A DNA stretch of 64,000 nucleotides, from the NCBI RefSeq assembly GCF_026167545.1, contig NZ_CP110678.1, positions 2,415,501-2,479,500 of the forward strand, in the 5' to 3' direction. A model generated the notes under the pieces. That model saw nothing but the letters and a program-made list of their open reading frames with translations, was not told the origin of the DNA and searched no databases. A program made the position numbers and the translations under genes. The stretch is from Sphingomonas sp. S1-29. GTDB lineage: Bacteria > Pseudomonadota > Alphaproteobacteria > Sphingomonadales > Sphingomonadaceae. Shown here one piece after another: positions 46,245-55,904 of this stretch (position 1 is its first letter; every line of letters begins with the position of its first letter).

Positions 46245-47816
46245 ATGAAGCGGATAGTGGCCCGCTACCCTGGCCTCATCCTCCTGCTCACCGGCGCGAT
46301 CGCCGCGACCGGCTTCGCGCCGCTCGACCTCTTCCCGCTGACGCTGCTCGGTCTCGCGATCCTGCTCTGGCTGGTCCACGAGGCGCGCACGATCCGCGCG
46401 GCGCTGTGGCGCGGCTGGATGTTCGGCGTCGGCCATTTCGCGGTCAACGGCAACTGGATCCAGCACGCCTTTGATTTCCAGGACAAGATGCCGCCGCAGC
46501 TCGGCTATATCGCGGTGGTCGTGCTCGCGCTGTACCTTGCCATCTATCCGATGATGGCGGCGGGGGTCGCCTGGCGGCTGGCATCGCCGCGCGCGGTGGG
46601 CGATGCCGCTACCCCGCCGGGGGGCAGCTATGTGCTGGTGTTCGGCGCGGCGTGGATCGCCACCGAATGGCTGCGCGCGACGATGTTCACCGGCTATGCC
46701 TGGAACCCGATCGGCGTCGTGTGGCTGCCCTTGCTCGGCATCGCGCAGATCGCCGCGCTGATCGGCACCTATGCGCTGTCGGGGGTCACCGTCGTGCTTG
46801 CGGGCGCGTTGGTGTTGCTTGGCGGTCGCCGCTGGCGGATGCCCGCCGCCACCGTCGCGGCGATCGCTATCGCCGCATTGGTCGCGTGGCAGGAGCCGCC
46901 CCCCGCGCCCGACGGCCCCGCCGCGCCGCGCGTCCGCGTCGTCCAGCCCAATATCGGCCAGGAGCGGATGGGCGACGGCGATTTCGAGCCCAAGCTGCTC
47001 GCGGCGATGATCGCGCAATCGGGCCAGCCACAATCCTATCCGCGGCTGGTCGTCTGGCCCGAGGGCGCGGTGAACTATTTCCTCGAGGACGGCTATCCGC
47101 GCGACTGGTATTGGAAGGGGCAACCCGCCGACACCCGCGCCGCGATCGCCTCGGTGCTCGGCCCGCGCGACATGGCGCTGGTCGGCTCGACCGCGCTCGA
47201 ATTCGATTCCCGCGGCGAGCTCGCCAATATCGGCAACACCATCTACGCGGTCGGCCCCGACGGGTCGCTCGGCCCCAAGCGCTACGACAAGGCGCATCTG
47301 GTGCCGTATGGCGAATATCTGCCGCTGCGCGATCTGCTCGCGCCGCTCGGCATCGCGCGGCTGGTGCAGGGCGAGATCGATTATCTGCCCGGGCCGGGGC
47401 CGCGCAGCCTCGCGGTGCCGGGCTTCGGCAAGGTCGGGATGCAGATCTGCTACGAGATCATCTTCTCGGGGCAGGTCGTCGATCGCGCCAACCGCCCCGA
47501 CATCCTGTTCAACCCCTCGAACGATTCGTGGTTCGGGCGCTGGGGGCCGCCACAGCATCTGGCGCAGGCGCGGATGCGCGCGGTCGAGGAGGGGCTGCCG
47601 ATCCTGCGCTCGACCCCCACCGGCATCTCGGCGGTGATCGACGCGCAGGGCCGGCTGCTCGCCAGCGTCCCGCACCAGACCGCGGGCGCCGCCGAAGTCC
47701 CGCTGCCGCGCCCGCTGCCACCCACGCTCTTTTCGCGCGTCGGCAACGCGATGGCGCTGCTGGTTGCCGCGCTGCTGCTGCTGCTCGCGATTGCCATCCG
47801 GCGGCGGGAGCGATAA
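46245..47816 (+). CDS. lnt: Apolipoprotein N-acyltransferase
   Basis: Lnt adds the third acyl chain to the N-terminal Cys of lipoproteins in the inner membrane. The 523-residue protein has about six N-terminal helices and a periplasmic nitrilase domain with Glu in VVWPEGAVNYF, Lys in GPKRYDKAHLVPYGEY and Cys in VGMQICYEIIF. A final hydrophobic helix and RRRER follow. I start at 46245, because the upstream in-frame extension is only translated repeat. It serves the lipoproteins encoded at 19619 and 40525 among many others. Confidence 0.96.
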   Translation: MKRIVARYPGLILLLTGAIAATGFAPLDLFPLTLLGLAILLWLVHEARTIRAALWRGWMFGVGHFAVNGNWIQHAFDFQDKMPPQLGYIAVVVLALYLAIYPMMAAGVAWRLASPRAVGDAATPPGGSYVLVFGAAWIATEWLRATMFTGYAWNPIGVVWLPLLGIAQIAALIGTYALSGVTVVLAGALVLLGGRRWRMPAATVAAIAIAALVAWQEPPPAPDGPAAPRVRVVQPNIGQERMGDGDFEPKLLAAMIAQSGQPQSYPRLVVWPEGAVNYFLEDGYPRDWYWKGQPADTRAAIASVLGPRDMALVGSTALEFDSRGELANIGNTIYAVGPDGSLGPKRYDKAHLVPYGEYLPLRDLLAPLGIARLVQGEIDYLPGPGPRSLAVPGFGKVGMQICYEIIFSGQVVDRANRPDILFNPSNDSWFGRWGPPQHLAQARMRAVEEGLPILRSTPTGISAVIDAQGRLLASVPHQTAGAAEVPLPRPLPPTLFSRVGNAMALLVAALLLLLAIAIRRRER

Positions 47817-47822
47817 GGACTC

Positions 47823-47842
47823 ATATAACGATAGCTTTATAT
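47823..47842. promoter_or_regulatory. AT-rich palindromic operator upstream of metK
   Basis: ATATAACGATAGCTTTATAT is an imperfect dyad in an otherwise GC-rich leader, 46 bases before the metK ATG. It differs at two positions from the perfect palindrome ATATAAAGATATCTTTATAT, which I recall as the site of the SAH-responsive ArsR-family regulator SahR in alphaproteobacteria. That assignment is from memory and unverified. No regulator gene is nearby. Confidence 0.6.
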
Positions 47843-47888
47843 CTTGAAGTCCGGCTCTTTGGGCCGGGTCAGACGATCGAGGAACCCT

Positions 47889-49097
47889 ATGCGCGCCAAT
47901 TATCTCTTCACGTCAGAATCGGTTTCCGAAGGCCATCCCGACAAGGTCGCCGACCAGATTTCGGACGCGATCGTCGATCTGTTTCTATCGAAGGATCCCG
48001 AGGCGCGGATCGCGTGCGAGACGTTGACGACCACCCAGCTCGTCGTGCTGGCGGGCGAGATCCGCTGCAAGGGCGTGTATGAGGACGGCCAATGGGCCGA
48101 TGGTGCGCTCGAGGAGATCGAACGCACGGTGCGCAACACCGTCAAGGAAATCGGCTACGAGCAGGACGGCTTCCACTGGGAAACGCTTCGCTTCGAGAAC
48201 AACCTGCACGGCCAGTCGGCGCACATCGCGCAGGGCGTCGATGCCAGCGGCAACAAGGACGAGGGCGCGGGCGACCAGGGGATCATGTTCGGCTATGCCG
48301 CCAACGACACCCCCGATCTGATGCCCGCGACGCTGTATTACAGCCACAAGATCCTCGAGCAGATGGCCGCGGATCGCCATTCGAAGAAGGCGCCCTTCCT
48401 CGAGCCCGACGCCAAGAGCCAGGTGACGTTGCGCTACGAGGGCAGCACCCCCGTCGCATGCACCGCGATCGTGGTGTCGACCCAGCACGCGCCGGGCTAT
48501 GACACCGGCGCCAAGGAAGCCGAGCTCCACGCCTATGTGAAGTCGGTGATCGCCGAGGTGATCCCCGCCGAATTGCTGTCGGACGAGACCGTCTATCACA
48601 TCAACCCCACCGGCAGCTTCGAGATCGGCGGCCCCGACGGCGATGCTGGCCTGACCGGGCGCAAGATCATCGTCGACACCTATGGCGGCGCCAGCCCGCA
48701 TGGCGGCGGCGCGTTCAGCGGCAAGGATCCGACCAAGGTCGATCGCTCGGCGGCGTACATCACCCGCTATCTCGCCAAGAACATCGTCGCCGCGGGCCTC
48801 GCGCAGCGCTGCACCATCCAGCTCGCCTATGCGATCGGCGTCGCCAAGCCGCTGTCGCTCTATGTCGACACCCACGGCACCGGCACCGTCGGCGACGACG
48901 TGCTCGAAGCGGCGATCGGCCGGATCGAGGCGCTCGGCGGCCTCACCCCGCGCGGCATCCGCACGCATCTGGGGCTCAACAAGCCGATCTATCGCAAGAC
49001 CGCGGCCTATGGCCATTTCGGTCGCAAGGCCGAGGGCGATTTCTTCAGCTGGGAGCGCACCGACCTGATCGACGCGCTGAAGGCGCAACTGGCCTAA
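47889..49097 (+). CDS. metK: S-adenosylmethionine synthase
   Basis: MetK makes SAM from methionine and ATP. The 402-residue protein carries [16 protein letters not shown], the [12 protein letters not shown] signature and [19 protein letters not shown]. The start at [19 protein letters not shown] has GAGG about ten bases upstream. It is preceded by an AT-rich palindrome that may control it and followed by a strong hairpin terminator. SAM from this enzyme supplies btaA, btaB and the TrmJ-type domain in this window. Confidence 0.98.
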   Translation: MRANYLFTSESVSEGHPDKVADQISDAIVDLFLSKDPEARIACETLTTTQLVVLAGEIRCKGVYEDGQWADGALEEIERTVRNTVKEIGYEQDGFHWETLRFENNLHGQSAHIAQGVDASGNKDEGAGDQGIMFGYAANDTPDLMPATLYYSHKILEQMAADRHSKKAPFLEPDAKSQVTLRYEGSTPVACTAIVVSTQHAPGYDTGAKEAELHAYVKSVIAEVIPAELLSDETVYHINPTGSFEIGGPDGDAGLTGRKIIVDTYGGASPHGGGAFSGKDPTKVDRSAAYITRYLAKNIVAAGLAQRCTIQLAYAIGVAKPLSLYVDTHGTGTVGDDVLEAAIGRIEALGGLTPRGIRTHLGLNKPIYRKTAAYGHFGRKAEGDFFSWERTDLIDALKAQLA

Positions 49098-49117
49098 TCG
49101 CCTCCCACCGCTGAACA

Positions 49118-49158
49118 CAAATGGCCGGCATCGCCCCCAGGGCGGTGCCGGCTATTTG
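49118..49158. terminator. Bidirectional intrinsic terminator between metK and HWE kinase gene
   Basis: CAAATGGCCGGCATCGCC pairs with GGCGGTGCCGGCTATTTG around a CCCAG loop, leaving only isolated mismatches in an 18-bp stem. A/T-rich flanks make it work in both directions for the convergent genes. Confidence 0.85.
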
Positions 49159-49162
49159 CGTT

Positions 49163-50659
49163 TCAGGCCGGCGCCAGCGCCCCCGCGGGCAGCACCAGCC
49201 GCACCGCCAGCCCACCTTCGTGCCAGGTCCGCTCGAGCGTGCCCCCTAGCTGGCGGATCGCGCTGCTCTCGATCAGCTTCGATCCGAACCCCGCGGGGCG
49301 ATCGCCCGGATGGATTGGCGGCCCGCCCTGTTCGCGCCACAGCAGTTCGAACCCGCCATCGTCGGCGGCGATGCAGTCGAGCGTCACCCAGCCGTTAGTG
49401 CCCGACAGCGCGCCATATTTGGCGGCGTTGGTGGCCAGCTCATGGTAGAGCAGCGACAGCGGCGTGGTCGCGCGATCGTCGATCTGCGGATTGGCGCCCG
49501 CCACCCGCACCCGCGATACCTCGCCCGCGCGATACGGATCGAACAGCGTCCCCAATAGCCCGTGCAGCGTCACCGGCTTGCCGCTGCCATCGGCGGCGCG
49601 CGGTCGCACGAAATCATGCGCGCGCCCCAGCGCGGCGACCCGGTCGATCAGGCTGGTCGGCAGCGCCGCGGCATCGTCGGCCCCGCGCGATGCCGCATGG
49701 ATCAGCCCCGACACCACCGCGAAGATGTTCTTGATACGGTGGCTCAGCTCGTTCGAGATCAGCTCGCGCTCCTCGATCGCCAGCCGATAGCCATGCGTAT
49801 CGGTCGCGGTACCGAACCAGTGCGTCACCACGCCGCGATCGTCGCGGAACGGCACCGACCGGATCATCGCCCAGCGCGGTTCGCCCGCGGGGTTGAGGAT
49901 GCGCAGCTCGCATTCGAATGCCTCGCCGCTCGCCTTGGCGGTGCGCCAGCGCTCGGTGATCAACGCATGATCGTCGGGATGGATCACGCGCAGGAACGCT
50001 TCGGCGCTGTCGAGCCCGATCGCGACCCCGGTCGCCTCGACCCAGCGCTGGTTGATCCACAGCGGCACGCCATCGGGGTCGGCTGCCCACACCAGGTGCG
50101 GCAGCGCATCGGCGAGCGAACGCAGCCGCATTTCGCTGTCGCGCAGTGCCTTGTTCTCGCGCCGCGCATGCAGGATCGCTGCGACGCTGGCAGCCAAGGT
50201 CGTCAGCCCCTGCGCCTGGAGTGGCGTCAGTCCGTCGCGCGGCTCGGTATCGAGCACGCACAGCGCCCCCAGCGGAAACCCCTCGGCGCTCAGCAACGGC
50301 GCGCCGGCATAGAAGCGGACATGCAGGTCGCCGGTCACCACCGGATTGTCGGCAAAGCGCGGATCGAGCGTCGCGTCGCGCACGATCATGATCCCCGGCG
50401 ATTCGATCGCATGCGCACAGAAGGACGCCGATCGCGGCAGCGCATCGACGTCGGTGCCGACGCGGCTCAAATGCCGCTGGCGCTCGGCATCGAGCAAGGT
50501 CACCAGCGCCACCGGCGCACCGATCAGCGCCGCGGCGAACGCGGTAATCGCATCGAACCGCTCGTCGCCATCGAAGCGATGCAAGTCATGCGCGGCGATC
50601 GTCGCCTGACGGATCGCTTCATCGACAAAAGGCGCGGTGCCGTGCAAGACGTCCCCCAA
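49163..50659 (-). CDS. GAF-PAS-HWE family sensor histidine kinase
   Basis: A 498-residue soluble kinase. A GAF domain (about 30-170) precedes a PAS domain with PAC segment (about 180-295). The phospho-acceptor is H307 in SNELSHRIKN. The ATPase has H406 in LYHELATNAAKYG and W441-x-E443 in LLWREQGG, then a GFGSKL box. It is an HWE kinase, distinct in sensor makeup from the one at 8564. No response regulator is adjacent. The start seems to be TTG at 50659; another TTG five codons in has a better-placed GGGGA, so the exact N-terminus is uncertain. Confidence 0.92.
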   Translation of the reverse strand: MGDVLHGTAPFVDEAIRQATIAAHDLHRFDGDERFDAITAFAAALIGAPVALVTLLDAERQRHLSRVGTDVDALPRSASFCAHAIESPGIMIVRDATLDPRFADNPVVTGDLHVRFYAGAPLLSAEGFPLGALCVLDTEPRDGLTPLQAQGLTTLAASVAAILHARRENKALRDSEMRLRSLADALPHLVWAADPDGVPLWINQRWVEATGVAIGLDSAEAFLRVIHPDDHALITERWRTAKASGEAFECELRILNPAGEPRWAMIRSVPFRDDRGVVTHWFGTATDTHGYRLAIEERELISNELSHRIKNIFAVVSGLIHAASRGADDAAALPTSLIDRVAALGRAHDFVRPRAADGSGKPVTLHGLLGTLFDPYRAGEVSRVRVAGANPQIDDRATTPLSLLYHELATNAAKYGALSGTNGWVTLDCIAADDGGFELLWREQGGPPIHPGDRPAGFGSKLIESSAIRQLGGTLERTWHEGGLAVRLVLPAGALAPA

Positions 50660-50743
50660 TCACAAACCCGAACGCCGTAGCGGCGATCCGATCGGTTCTT
50701 ACCGCACCGCACCGCAATAGGCGAATTATCAGGCGTCGCGGCT

Positions 50744-50980
50744 TCAGGCGGCGCGGGGAACGATCCGGTCGATGTCGGCGCCGTCGCGGCGGCGCACTTC
50801 CTCGAGGTCATAGCGGTTCTGCAACCGCAGGAAGAACCCCTCGGACATCTGCAGATAGCGCGTAAGCCGCGCGTCGATCGCGGCATCGACCGCGCCTCCG
50901 TCCCGCCAGCGAAAGCTGATCCGCCACTGGTCGTTGATCCGGATGCTTCGCGCAAGCTTGCGAGCATTATCGCTCGCAGG
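50744..50980 (-). pseudogene. Fused remnant of a HigB-HigA toxin-antitoxin pair
   Basis: Directly after the uvrB stop an open stretch without start codon encodes SIRINDQWRISFRW, the typical C-terminal end of HigB/RelE toxins. It runs straight into RLTRYLQMSEGFFLRLQNRYDLEEV, the C-terminal end of HigA antitoxins. The toxin N-terminus and the antitoxin HTH are absent. The simplest reading is a deletion that joined the ends of both genes. It is in the same frame as uvrB beyond its TGA. Confidence 0.72.
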
Positions 50981-53182
50981 TCAACGCCGCCCCTGGCCCG
51001 GCAACCCCGCCTTGGTCTTCGCCTGCTTCCCATAGCGCGTCTTGCGAGTCCCCGGCTTGCCCTCGTTCGATCGGCCCATCACCGGCGCCTTCTTCTGGTG
51101 ATCGGGCAGCCCCAGCTCCTCGGCCTCGAGGCTGCGGATTTCGTCGCGCAGCCGGCCCGCGGTTTCGAACTCGAGGTCCGACGCCGCCTTGCGCATCTGT
51201 TTTTCGAGGTCCTCGATATAGGCGCGCAGATTATGCCCCACCATGTGCGGGCGGTCCTCGTCGATCTCGATCAGCACGCCGTCCTTCGATGCGACATGCG
51301 CGATGATGTCGCCGATGTTGCGCTTGATCGTCGTCGGGGTGATGCCGTGCGCGGTGTTGTACAGCACCTGCTTCTCGCGCCGCCGATCGGTTTCGTTGAG
51401 CGCGCGCTCCATGCTGCCGGTGACCCGGTCGGCATAGAGGATCACCCGCCCGTCGACGTTGCGCGCCGCGCGCCCGATCGTCTGGATCAGCGACGTTTCG
51501 CTGCGCAGGAATCCTTCCTTGTCGGCATCGAGGATCGCCACCAACCCGCATTCGGGGATGTCCAATCCCTCGCGCAGCAGGTTGATCCCCACCAGCACAT
51601 CATACACCCCCAGCCGCAAATCGCGGATCAGCTCGATCCGCTCGAGCGTCTCGACGTCCGAATGCATGTAGCGGACCTTGAGCCCCGCCTCGTGCATATA
51701 TTCGGTCAGATCCTCGGCCATCCGCTTGGTCAGCACCGTCACCAGCGTGCGATATCCCGCCTCGGTCGTCTTCTTGGCCTCGACGATCAGGTCCTGCACC
51801 TGCTCCTCGACCGGCTTGATCTCGACCGGCGGGTCGATGAGGCCGGTGGGGCGGATGACCTGTTCGACGAAGACGCCGCCGGTCTGCTCCATCTCCCACC
51901 CGCCCGGCGTCGCCGACACGCACACCGTCTGCGGCCGCATCGCGTCCCATTCGTTGAAGCGCAGCGGGCGGTTGTCGATGCACGATGGCAAGCGGAAGCC
52001 ATATTCGGCGAGCGTGATCTTGCGCCGGTGATCGCCGCGCGCCATCGCGTTGATCTGGCCGATCGTCTGGTGGCTCTCGTCGACGAACAGCAGCGCGTTC
52101 TCGGGCAGATATTCGAACAGCGTCGGCGGCGGCTCGCCGGGCATCCGCCCGGTCAGGAAGCGCGAATAATTCTCGATCCCCGCGCACGACCCCGTCGCCG
52201 CGATCATCTCGAGGTCGAAATGCGTCCGCTGCTCGAGCCGCTGCGCCTCGAGCAGCCGCCCCTCGGCATGCAGTTCCTTCAGCCGCTCTTCGAGCTCGTG
52301 CTTGATCGCGAAGGTGGCCTGTTTCAGCGTCGGCCCCGGCGTCACATAATGGCTGTTGGCATAGATGCGGATCGAATTGAGGCTCGCCACCTTCGCCCCG
52401 GTCAAGGGATCGAACTCGACGATCTCCTCGATATCGTCGCCGAAGAAGCTGATCCGCCACGCGGTGTCGTCATAATGCGACGGGAACACCTCCAGGCTGT
52501 CGCCGCGCACGCGAAACGCCCCGCGCGAAAACGCCGCGTCGTTGCGCTTATATTGCAGCGCCACCAGCTTGCGGATGATCTCGCGCTGGTCGACGACCTG
52601 GCCCTTCTTCAAATCGAAGATCATCGCCGAATAGGTCTCGACCGATCCGATGCCATAGATGCACGACACCGACGCGACGATCAGCACGTCGTCGCGTTCG
52701 AGCAACGACCGCGTGGCCGAATGGCGCATCCGGTCGATCGCCTCGTTGGTCGAGCTTTCCTTCTCGATATAGGTGTCCGACCGCGGCACATAGGCCTCGG
52801 GCTGATAATAGTCGTAATAGCTGACGAAATATTCGACCGCGTTCTCGGGGAAGAACGACTTGAACTCGCCATAGAGCTGCGCGGCCAGGATCTTGTTCGG
52901 CGCCAGGATCAGCGCCGGGCGCTGCAATTCCTCGATCATCTTGGCCATGGTGAAGGTCTTGCCCGAACCCGTGACCCCCAGCAGCACCTGATCGCGCTCG
53001 TTCGCCCGATTGGCCGCGACCAATTCGGCGATCGCCGCGGGCTGGTCGCCCGCCGGCTCATATTCGCTGACCAGCTTGAAGGGCCGCCCCCCTTCCGCCT
53101 TGGGCGGGCGCGCGGGACGATGGGGGACGAAGCTCTGCCCGGTATCGGGTTCGGCCAAATTGGTACGGATCTGGATCGCCAT
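50981..53182 (-). CDS. uvrB: Excinuclease ABC subunit B
   Basis: UvrB is the damage-verifying helicase of nucleotide excision repair. The 733-residue protein has Walker [14 protein letters not shown] (residues 69-81), the beta-hairpin [12 protein letters not shown], the DESH box, helicase motif [15 protein letters not shown] and a C-terminal UVR domain. A basic tail of about 50 residues follows ([19 protein letters not shown]). The start is at MAIQIRTN; the frame continues upstream without support. I see no convincing GTTC-type SOS box upstream. Confidence 0.98.
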   Translation of the reverse strand: MAIQIRTNLAEPDTGQSFVPHRPARPPKAEGGRPFKLVSEYEPAGDQPAAIAELVAANRANERDQVLLGVTGSGKTFTMAKMIEELQRPALILAPNKILAAQLYGEFKSFFPENAVEYFVSYYDYYQPEAYVPRSDTYIEKESSTNEAIDRMRHSATRSLLERDDVLIVASVSCIYGIGSVETYSAMIFDLKKGQVVDQREIIRKLVALQYKRNDAAFSRGAFRVRGDSLEVFPSHYDDTAWRISFFGDDIEEIVEFDPLTGAKVASLNSIRIYANSHYVTPGPTLKQATFAIKHELEERLKELHAEGRLLEAQRLEQRTHFDLEMIAATGSCAGIENYSRFLTGRMPGEPPPTLFEYLPENALLFVDESHQTIGQINAMARGDHRRKITLAEYGFRLPSCIDNRPLRFNEWDAMRPQTVCVSATPGGWEMEQTGGVFVEQVIRPTGLIDPPVEIKPVEEQVQDLIVEAKKTTEAGYRTLVTVLTKRMAEDLTEYMHEAGLKVRYMHSDVETLERIELIRDLRLGVYDVLVGINLLREGLDIPECGLVAILDADKEGFLRSETSLIQTIGRAARNVDGRVILYADRVTGSMERALNETDRRREKQVLYNTAHGITPTTIKRNIGDIIAHVASKDGVLIEIDEDRPHMVGHNLRAYIEDLEKQMRKAASDLEFETAGRLRDEIRSLEAEELGLPDHQKKAPVMGRSNEGKPGTRKTRYGKQAKTKAGLPGQGRR

Positions 53183-53539
53183 ATGTTCCGATATATGAGG
53201 GCGATGGCGGGCAAGGACAATGGAGGGGCGGGGTTGTTGCGCCCTGCGTGAAGCGGTGGTTATTCGCGGCCCAATGCCAACGAGCATAGTGCCGCCAAGC
53301 GAAGCGCGCCGCGGCGAGTGCCGGCCCACCGCCTATCGGTCCCGCCCCGATGATCGCCCCTGCCGAAGCCAGCGACCGCGCCTCAGGTCCATCCGGCCAA
53401 TACCCCTTTTCCGATCGGACGCTTTGGCGTTAAGGAGGCAGGCGCTACCCTTTCCGCTTTGGCGATAGATCACGTGCTTCGGGGAATAGTGGACGCCGAG
53501 CCATCTATGGCGGGTGATGGCAAGACAGGGTGTAAGTGA
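53183..53539. other. 357-bp intergenic region
   Basis: The stretch holds the uvrB promoter region on the minus strand and the leader of the small membrane protein gene on the plus strand. I see no repeat of the five families, RNA gene or complete reading frame with a plausible start. Confidence 0.5.
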
Positions 53540-53905
53540 ATGGGAAGACTGCGAATATGCTGCCTGATCACTGCCCTTTTGACTCTAGGCCTGCTGTTTG
53601 TTTTGCGCGCGAATGGCGTTTCGAACGGCGCTTTAGCACCATCGTTTCTGGGAGCAGTCGCGCTTGCTGCCGTAGCTCCCTTTAAAGCGTACGATCTAAA
53701 AGGGCGGATGCGGGTGTTCCTCGCATGCGCGATCTACACGATCTTGGCACTTTTTTCGTCGGCAGTTGTCTTGTCGGCATACCCCATGTTTGAAGCTGCC
53801 TTCGTGTTGGTGGGGCCGGCCCTGGGCCTGGGCCTGACGATCTGGGCCTATAACACGCGAAAGCGGAAGCGTAATTCGCGATTTGCAGGCTACTTATCCG
53901 ATTGA
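53540..53905 (+). CDS. Small hypothetical membrane protein
   Basis: A 121-residue protein with four hydrophobic segments (about 6-24, 33-50, 57-78, 84-106) and a basic C-terminal end (NTRKRKRNSRFAGYLSD). No family is recognised. Base composition is visibly less GC-rich than neighbouring genes (codons such as TTT, CTA and AAA appear), hinting at acquisition from elsewhere. The ribosome binding site is weak. It is convergent with the phosphatase gene. Confidence 0.6.
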   Translation: MGRLRICCLITALLTLGLLFVLRANGVSNGALAPSFLGAVALAAVAPFKAYDLKGRMRVFLACAIYTILALFSSAVVLSAYPMFEAAFVLVGPALGLGLTIWAYNTRKRKRNSRFAGYLSD

Positions 53906-53966
53906 TCTAGCATGCGACCTTGGCCAGCACAGTCTCTATATCGCTGCCAAGCAGTTCAGCCGTATT

Positions 53967-54758
53967 CTAAGCGACATCTTGCTCGCGGTGGTCGCTCGCG
54001 CGAATGACCTCTATCTCGCGATCATCTATTCGGATGGCGGTCAATACGCCCGTTTCATATGCCCCGGTGTCGATGCCGATACGATGACCGAGAATTTCTG
54101 GCCGATTGCCGATCCAGGTGTGGCCATGAACGATCACCGACCGCGAGGGCCGCGGATGGTCCAAGAAATCATCCCTTATCCATAGCAGATCGTCCGGCAC
54201 CTGCTTCTTCAGCGCGATGCCGGGCCGAATCCCGGCATGGACGAAGGCATAGCTTCCGATCTCAACCATCGGCTCCAAATTGTTCAAAAGCCGGTGATGC
54301 GCTGCCGGCATGGCGTCGAGCAGCGCGTTTCGCAGCATGACGAGCGAGGTCGCATCGCTCGCGGAGTCGGCGGGAACCGCGATGCCGTAGGATTCGAGGG
54401 TTTCGCGTCCTCCGAAATCGATCCATTTGCCATGTCGTTCGGGGTGTTCGATGAACATCCGAAGCATCGCTTCGTGGTTGCCGTCCAGGAAGCGTGCATC
54501 CACCGCGCCCGACCGCTCGAGCAAAACCAGGGCAGTCATCACCTTGGACGAGCAGGGGCCCCGGTCGATATAATCGCCACACAAGATAATGGTGGGCGTG
54601 ACGCCGTGATATCGCGCTGCCGCATCACGAACGATTTCCTCGAGCAACGCGCGCAACAGTGCGTAGCAACCATGAACGTCGCCAATGGCATAAAGTGGTT
54701 GCCCGTCGGTACGCGCACCCGCTGGCGCGGCGTGTACCTCGCGCTCGAGCGCGATCAC
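53967..54758 (-). CDS. Calcineurin-like metallophosphoesterase (PrpE/Ser-Thr phosphatase type)
   Basis: A 263-residue enzyme with the complete metallophosphatase signature: GDVHG near residue 26, GDYIDRG near 60, GNHE near 94, a later FVHAG and VHGHT. This matches bacterial PPP-type protein phosphatases and diadenosine tetraphosphatases; sequence alone does not separate them. GTG at 54758 overlaps the TGA of the upstream membrane protein gene (GTGA), so translation is coupled and a joint function is likely. Confidence 0.88.
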   Translation of the reverse strand: MIALEREVHAAPAGARTDGQPLYAIGDVHGCYALLRALLEEIVRDAAARYHGVTPTIILCGDYIDRGPCSSKVMTALVLLERSGAVDARFLDGNHEAMLRMFIEHPERHGKWIDFGGRETLESYGIAVPADSASDATSLVMLRNALLDAMPAAHHRLLNNLEPMVEIGSYAFVHAGIRPGIALKKQVPDDLLWIRDDFLDHPRPSRSVIVHGHTWIGNRPEILGHRIGIDTGAYETGVLTAIRIDDREIEVIRASDHREQDVA

Positions 54759-55561
54759 CGCTGCCGCACGCGATCGCGCGCTACCGCGTCGTCGGCTAGC
54801 CTGCGCACATCGAGCGTGATCTCGCGGTACAAGCGCAAGGCATCGTCGGGGCTGGTAGCCGCTTCGTCGGCCGCGCGATCCCAATCGCGTCCGTACGCGC
54901 GAAGGGTCCGCTGTCGGACACCGGCCGCATCGGCCCGGTCGAACGCCTCGACCAGCGCTTGCTCGGCAGCCGCGACGCGCGATGCCATGCAGGCGCCATT
55001 GCGGTCGTCGCACGCGGGACGATCGGCCAGGGGCGCCGCCGGCGCCGTTACAAGGTCCGGCGCCAAACGGTAGGGCGCACGCCGCACGCTGGTGGGTGGC
55101 TTGGCAGGGGGCGCGTCGGCAACCGCCAATGGCTGATCGGCGACCGAAGGCTGGACTGCCGGCGGTGATGCTTCGGGATCCGCTGGCAACTCGGCCCCCG
55201 AAGAATCCGCAACCAGGGTAGCCGTCGCGCCAGTATCCCCGCTCGCTGCGGTATCGGCTGGCCTGTTGCGCGCAAGCTGGCCGATTTGCTGGCGAGCGAT
55301 CGTCCGATCGGATGCCGCTACCTGCTCGGGTACGTCGAGCGTGGTTTTCCCGACCAGTACCCCTGCACCCACGGTGGTGATCAATAGGGTCGCGGCGATC
55401 GCGACCTTCCAGCCATGCGACCTTCCACGTGCCTCATCTGGTAAGGCGGCTGCCGACGCCTGCGGGGCTACCTGAATTTCGGTTCCCAATATGGCAGCCA
55501 TATCGTCCGCCACCGACGGCCCGATCTCGCGCCGCGCCCTCGCGCCGACTTCATACACCAT
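54755..55561 (-). CDS. Single-pass membrane protein of unknown function, coupled to phosphatase
   Basis: A 268-residue protein. A soluble N-terminal part (about 1-50) is followed by one membrane helix (about 52-70, VAIAATLLITTVGAGVLVG). A long low-complexity Pro/Ala/Asp-rich stretch (about 90-175) leads to a C-terminal helical domain with two cysteines (RPACDDRNGACMASRVAAAEQALVEAF). The layout recalls envelope-spanning scaffold or anti-sigma-like proteins, but no motif supports either. It overlaps the phosphatase gene by four bases. Confidence 0.7.
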   Translation of the reverse strand: MVYEVGARARREIGPSVADDMAAILGTEIQVAPQASAAALPDEARGRSHGWKVAIAATLLITTVGAGVLVGKTTLDVPEQVAASDRTIARQQIGQLARNRPADTAASGDTGATATLVADSSGAELPADPEASPPAVQPSVADQPLAVADAPPAKPPTSVRRAPYRLAPDLVTAPAAPLADRPACDDRNGACMASRVAAAEQALVEAFDRADAAGVRQRTLRAYGRDWDRAADEAATSPDDALRLYREITLDVRRLADDAVARDRVRQR

Positions 55562-55904
55562 GGGGCAAACTCGTTTTCAGCATCGGTGCGGCACTGCCCG
55601 CCGCCGCATTAACCTCTACTGTATACCTGGCGGTAACCACCTTGGCCAAGCGCGACGCCCAACCGCTCAAACCCCCGCTGTCCTACAAGCCCCCGCCTTG
55701 ATACGCTCCCCCCAATGACCACGCGCCCTCATCCCCGACCGGCATCGCGTTGCAATCACCCGGAGAGGGGCAATCCATGGGGGACGTAGTGTAGCTTTTG
55801 TAGCCTTCCGAGCCCGCACCACTCCCGCGACTCGCCGAATCGCCGCCCCTCGACAGCCCGCGATCGCGCGCTAGTCTCGGCCCACAACCACCGGGGGAAT
55901 CCAC
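55562..55904. other. 343-bp intergenic region
   Basis: Divergent promoter region between the membrane protein and the M20 amidohydrolase. A plus-strand open stretch (about 55560-55701) could encode one membrane helix with a proline-rich tail, but it has no proper start codon. No repeat or RNA is recognised. Confidence 0.45.

Noticed and set aside
43809..47675. A very long open frame on the minus strand, antisense to the S9 peptidase and lnt
   Set aside because: It is the mirror of two well-supported genes in high-GC DNA. The translation is low-complexity and rich in Arg, His and Asp, with no domain.
47817..47888. SAM-II or SAM/SAH riboswitch before metK
   Set aside because: The leader is only about 70 bases and lacks the conserved pseudoknot sequences. 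The AT-rich dyad is better explained as a protein-binding site.
50660..50743. EcfG-type general stress promoter before the second HWE kinase
   Set aside because: An AGAAC and a CGTT occur, but the spacing is about 20 bases instead of 16-17 and the -35 lacks the leading GG.
53183..53200. LexA/SOS site before uvrB
   Set aside because: One GTTC half is present, but the second half at seven-base spacing does not match.
55579..55701. Small plus-strand membrane peptide with proline-rich tail
   Set aside because: No usable start codon in frame and no ribosome site; the ATG in the neighbourhood is in a different frame.
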